Assembly (NCBI GenBank): GCA_019671005.1
Contig: CM033733.1
Span: 1,364,001 to 1,428,000 of the forward strand
DNA length: 64,000 bases
Origin: Hibiscus mutabilis
Taxonomy: Eukaryota > Streptophyta > Magnoliopsida > Malvales > Malvaceae
Direction of reading: 5' to 3'
Part shown: positions 60,401-64,000 of the stretch, one piece after another
How positions within the stretch are numbered: the first letter of the stretch is position 1
Layout of the letters: each line of letters begins with the position of its first letter
The notes under the pieces: model-generated
What the model was told of the DNA's origin: nothing
Database searches by the model: none
What the model saw: the letters and a program-made list of their open reading frames with translations, nothing else
Made by a program: the position numbers and the translations under genes

Positions 60401-63400
60401 GTTCTTGATAAATGAGGCTTTGGATATAATTGAAGAAGCTGGTGGTTCCTTTCAGTTGGTAAAGTGCCAAGTTGGCCAGAGTACGGATGCCATGTCTTAT
60501 TCAGAACTTGAGGTAAGTATTATATAATTAATGCTTTGGTTATTTGTGGCTATGATCAGGCCATCTAACTAGTGGATAGCCACTTTTATATTTTATTTAT
60601 AATTAAAAATAAAATTTTATTCAATTAGAAAATATTAGATAATACCTTATTGGAAGTTTTGATGGAGATGTATGTACTAATATAATACTTTTTTTAGTAT
60701 ATTAGCCTTTATTCTTCATTTCACACCTGAGTTGCGTGATTATACCAATTACGTTTTTTCACATACAGACGTAAGTTGTTTTTTTCTTAAATCAAAAGAA
60801 TTTCAATTCATCAAGAATTGAAAGTGACTAATTTCAAGCTATTTGTTTCCAAATTCTGTTAATGGGGCAGTCCATTTCAAGCCAGAAATCCTTGTCTGCA
60901 TTCATTACAAGAAGCCGTGTTGTTTTTTGTAGGTTGGCGCAGATGATGATAAAGTTCTGGACCAGATCATTGATTCATTAACTTCTATAGCTAATCCGAG
61001 TGAAATCCATGGAATCCGAAATCAAGTTATGAATAAGATCTCCCTCATAGTTGGTAAGCTCCTGGAAACTGGGATGAAGAAGGAATCCGAATCCGACCCG
61101 AAAATGAGGACATCCGTTCTTATACTCGGTGCCGGTCGGGTCTGTCAACCAGCTTGCGAGCTTTTAGCATCTATCGGAACCGGTTCATCTCATCAATGGT
61201 ATAAAACTTGCCTCGAAAATGATTCGGAAGAGGAAATGGAAATTCATGTTATTGTTGCATCTCTGTACCTTAAAGATGCTGAAGAGGTAATAGTTTAAAG
61301 TTTCCAGTTTTTGCTCTTTTGCATATTGAAGTTCATGTTTTGATGATATTATGGATTTGCCAGATAATTCAAGGGATTCCGAATACAACGGCCGTTGAGC
61401 TTGATGTTACTGATCATGGAGCTCTTTGTCGGTATATTTCGCAGGTAATGTCTTCAAAATTACATTTTTTTAGCTTAATAACTGCATACTCCAATGCTCC
61501 AAGAACCAATTTGTATCAAATGATATATATGGAATGCCATGAAATTATTGATTCAGTAGTGTCTTGTTGTGTACTTTGATTGGTAAGCCTTTTGCTAAGT
61601 ATGCTTCATTGTTTGCAAGGCCTAGATCAAGGTATTACGTTGACATTATCATGACTTTTTTCTGTGCCACGAACAGGTTGAGGTCGTTATCAGTTTGTTG
61701 CCAGCCAGTTGCCGTGGCAAACGTGTGTGTCGAGGTACTTTCTCAACCATAATTTTCCACACGAAAAATCATGAAACACCATATTCAGCGAAACACTAAA
61801 TAGCTAAATTTATCATAATAACATCTCTTTATGCAGCTTAAAAGCATCTTGTGACAGCAAGTTATGTTGACAATGCCATGTCAATGATGGATGAAAAGGC
61901 CAAGAATGCTGGCATTACAATTCTTGGTGAAATGGGTTTGGATCCTGGAATTGGTAATCTTTTCAATCTATTCATGCTAGTATTTTACTTGGAATGAATG
62001 TTTTTGGCTTCAATAACAAAGCATTAGACCTATGTTACTTCAACTCTTCGTGTTTCCTGAAGAATCCGTGCCCGACGCATTTTCGGACATGGATATAAAG
62101 ATATGACCATCCAAAGACCGATCCTGTGCGTAAAAGAAATGTACTGATGGATTGAATATGCTGTTTCTGCTTTTCAGATCATATGATGGCAATGAAGATG
62201 ATAAACGAAGCACATCTCAAAAAGGGCAAAATAAAGTCTTTTACTTCCTACTGTGGAGGGATCCCGTCTCCAGCGGCTGCAAATAATCCATTAGCATATA
62301 AATTCAGGTGCATTTGGAGCCAATTCTCATCCTTCTACATGGTTTAATCAAAGCATACATTGTTCCGTTTTTGGTTTGGTTTTGTTTTGGTGTTAGAAGG
62401 CCAACTAATTGCTTCCACATTGGTCTTACTCATATAAATGAATGGAAATCACTGGACTTTCATGTTTAGCACCATAGTTCTAACTCGCAAATTTTCAGTC
62501 CATTGGCCGTTCCTGACTGTCTCGTCGATTTTTCAGTTGGAATCCAGCCGGAGCTATTCGAGTCGGGCAAAATCCTGCCACATACAAATCTCAGGGTGAA
62601 ACTGTGCATGTAAATGGTAATATGTCAACATCTTTAACCTGTGAAAGAAAAAAGATTTATGCATCCCAGTCAACCTTTTTAAATGTTTTTACTTTTTACC
62701 TACTAAGCTTCCTTTTATACTCTAATACATGTATATGGATCACCCTTTTACATATATATGATTATTGATTCAAACTTTTGGATTTACCTTCCATTGTTTC
62801 ACTTAATCGATCATGTTTTCAGGGAATGACCTCTATGATTCAACTGTGAAATTCCGGATACCTGATCTTCCGTCTTTTGCATTGGAGTGCTTTCCTAATC
62901 GTAACTCGTTAACGTATGGTGATCTTTATGGGATCGGACATGAAGCATCTACCATATTCCGAGGAACTCTCCGCTATGAAGGCATGTCATGCCCCTCTTT
63001 TGCTAATCTTATTCTGTTTAAACTTTGATGCTAGAAGCTTGAATCATATCTTAACATCTTCATATTTTGGACAGGTTTTAGTGAGATAATGGCCACACTT
63101 ACGAGAATTGGTCTATTGAATGCTGAAACTCATCCACTTCTTCAACATGAATGTCAACCCACGTTTAGTAATTTCCTCTGTCAACTTTTGAAAATCGATG
63201 CGAAAGACACGATTGAAGCTCTAGTTGGGGAAAAAATGATAACCGAAAGGATCGTAGAACTTGGACATTGCAAGGAGCGAGGAGTTGCAGTAAGGGCTGC
63301 CAAAACTATCCTGTAAGCCCAGTTTACATTCTAATATCAACCGTCTATTCTTTTGACATAGCAATCAAAAGTTGCAAACTATAACTCTAATATTTTCCAG

Positions 63401-64000
63401 GTTTTTGGGACTAAATGAACAGACAGAAATCCCTGTTTCGTGCCAAAGTGCATTCGCCGTAACATGTCTTCACATGGAAGAAAGGCTTACATATTCCAAC
63501 ATAGAACAGGTATCATATACATTACTTGTAAATGACAGAAAACTGATCTGATGAGAACAAGGTAAGCTTAAGTTTTTCACAAGCTGTTTGATTGAATTCT
63601 CAGGATATGGTCTTGTTGCACCATGAGGTGGAAGTAGAATTCCCCAATAGCAACCAGACCGAGCATCATACCGCGACGCTACTGGAATTCGGGAAGGCTA
63701 AGAACGGGAAAACGATATCTGCAATGTCCCTTACCGTCGGTGTTCCAGTAGCAATCGGAGCTCTGGTATTTTGCCCCTTCTTCTTCCTCTTATACATCTA
63801 ATCCTTTACGATTGAAATCGTTTCGAATTCAACTTGTTTGTAACTTTGATGGTTTCAGCTTTTACTTTTCAATAAGATCAAAACAAGAGGTGTGTTGAGG
63901 CCTATTGTTCCTGAAGTTTATCTACCAGGTACATTTCACCATACAAATTGCACATGTTTCTTGCTTTGATTCATTGCTGTCGGATATATTTAACCTTAAA
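57484..64000 (+). CDS. LKR/SDH: Lysine-ketoglutarate reductase/saccharopine dehydrogenase (LKR/SDH), 3' end outside window, SDH half frame-broken
   Basis: The cytosolic bifunctional enzyme joins lysine and 2-oxoglutarate to saccharopine (LKR, NADPH) and splits that to glutamate and aminoadipate semialdehyde (SDH, NAD). Twenty-three exons fit from ATG 57484 to 63928, about 1,035 codons; the last exon lies beyond 64000. The LKR half (57484-60512, 12 exons) reads without error: MLGNGVVGILSESVNKWERR, QPSTKRIHHDSLYEDVGC, YSTPFLSLGASYMYPSL, DITCDIGGSIAFVNQTTSID. The SDH half starts in exon 13 (60933-61286) with VLILGAGRVCQPA. A deletion in exon 15 and another in exon 16 give TAA at 61839. Downstream exons 17-23 read cleanly to EVYLP. 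The intron after 62981 is of the GC-AG type. The family call is very secure. Confidence 0.93.
57934..58024 (+). repeat. Exon fragment copied into the preceding LKR/SDH intron
   Basis: TCGTTGTATGACTATGAGCT, coding for S-L-Y-D-Y-E-L in exon 3 (58004-58023), also occurs identically at 57934-57953 in the intron before it, 70 bases upstream, followed by a shorter echo TTGTATGACT. The exon copy is the functional one. The duplication is the same kind as those in COG3. Confidence 0.85.
60513..60932 (+). other. Intron between the LKR and SDH halves, with AATAAA
   Basis: This intron separates the last LKR-side exon from the exon that leads to the SDH domain. It contains AATAAA at 60608-60613 in an A/T-rich context with a T-rich stretch downstream. 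From memory, plants including Arabidopsis and cotton can make a monofunctional LKR by polyadenylating within an intron in this region. Whether this is the same intron was not checked. Confidence 0.45.
61677..61841 (+). other. Frame-breaking deletions in exons 15 and 16 of LKR/SDH
   Basis: Exon 15 reads VEVVISLLPASC, then leaves the family frame. The family continuation H-V-A-V-A-N-V-C-V-E appears as VAVANVCVE in another frame. An 8-base loss between two copies of GTTGCC (one survives at 61708-61713) accounts for it. Exon 16 needs a fifth A in the run 61840-61843 to read L-K-K-H-L-V-T. Together they remove nine bases and restore frame, but only after TAA at 61839-61841, at the exon 15/16 junction. 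Confidence 0.75.

Overview
This is nuclear DNA of a flowering plant. The genes have many small exons with GT-AG introns, the intergenic DNA is AT-rich, and it is crowded with LTR retrotransposons, a LINE, hAT-type MITEs and foldback repeats. The protein pieces read like those of a rosid dicot. The Tat/Ogre-type polyprotein fragments resemble elements I associate with cotton and its relatives (Malvaceae). That placement is recalled, not computed.

Four genes are recognisable, all on the + strand. (1) 927-9686: a FAB1A/FAB1B-type phosphatidylinositol-3-phosphate 5-kinase (FYVE, chaperonin-like, Cys-rich and PIP-kinase regions). (2) 22722-25117: RAD51, nine exons, 341 codons, fully intact, with two E2F-like sites just upstream. 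(3) 26171-32733: COG3, a Golgi tethering-complex subunit, 25 exons. (4) 57484 to beyond the window end: the bifunctional lysine-ketoglutarate reductase/saccharopine dehydrogenase (LKR/SDH), with its last exon outside the window.

Three of the four genes carry reading-frame lesions as written. FAB1 has single-base losses in a G run and a C run plus a damaged exon 9. COG3 has a premature stop, a lost splice acceptor and a locally copied insertion. LKR/SDH has an 8-base deletion and a 1-base deletion, both confined to the SDH half. Either this is a decaying duplicate segment (for example in a polyploid) with RAD51 and the LKR half still open, or part of it is consensus error in the assembly. The non-homopolymer lesions favour real decay, and homopolymer losses alone would not.

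Between the genes: 9.7-22.5 kb holds MITE-like inverted repeats, an 810-base palindrome, a hAT MITE with an exact 8-base target duplication, an inverted pair of coding-like acidic units, a Copia-like LTR piece and a 5'-truncated LINE. 32.7-39 kb holds foldback elements with degenerate telomere-like repeats, a second hAT MITE and AT-rich DNA with nothing recognisable. 39-53 kb is a degenerate Tat/Ogre-lineage Ty3/gypsy element with a long 5' LTR, gag, protease, RT, RNase H and integrase remnants, a nested LTR-like insertion and a 3' LTR truncated at both ends. 53-56.7 kb holds another LTR start, more foldback repeats and the LKR/SDH promoter, which has a TATA box and four ACGTG cores.

No rRNA, tRNA, CRISPR or bacterial-type feature was seen. 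The most interesting material is the lesion pattern with locally templated duplications, the separation of an intact LKR from a broken SDH, and the paired inverted acidic-peptide units at 16.1-16.7 kb.
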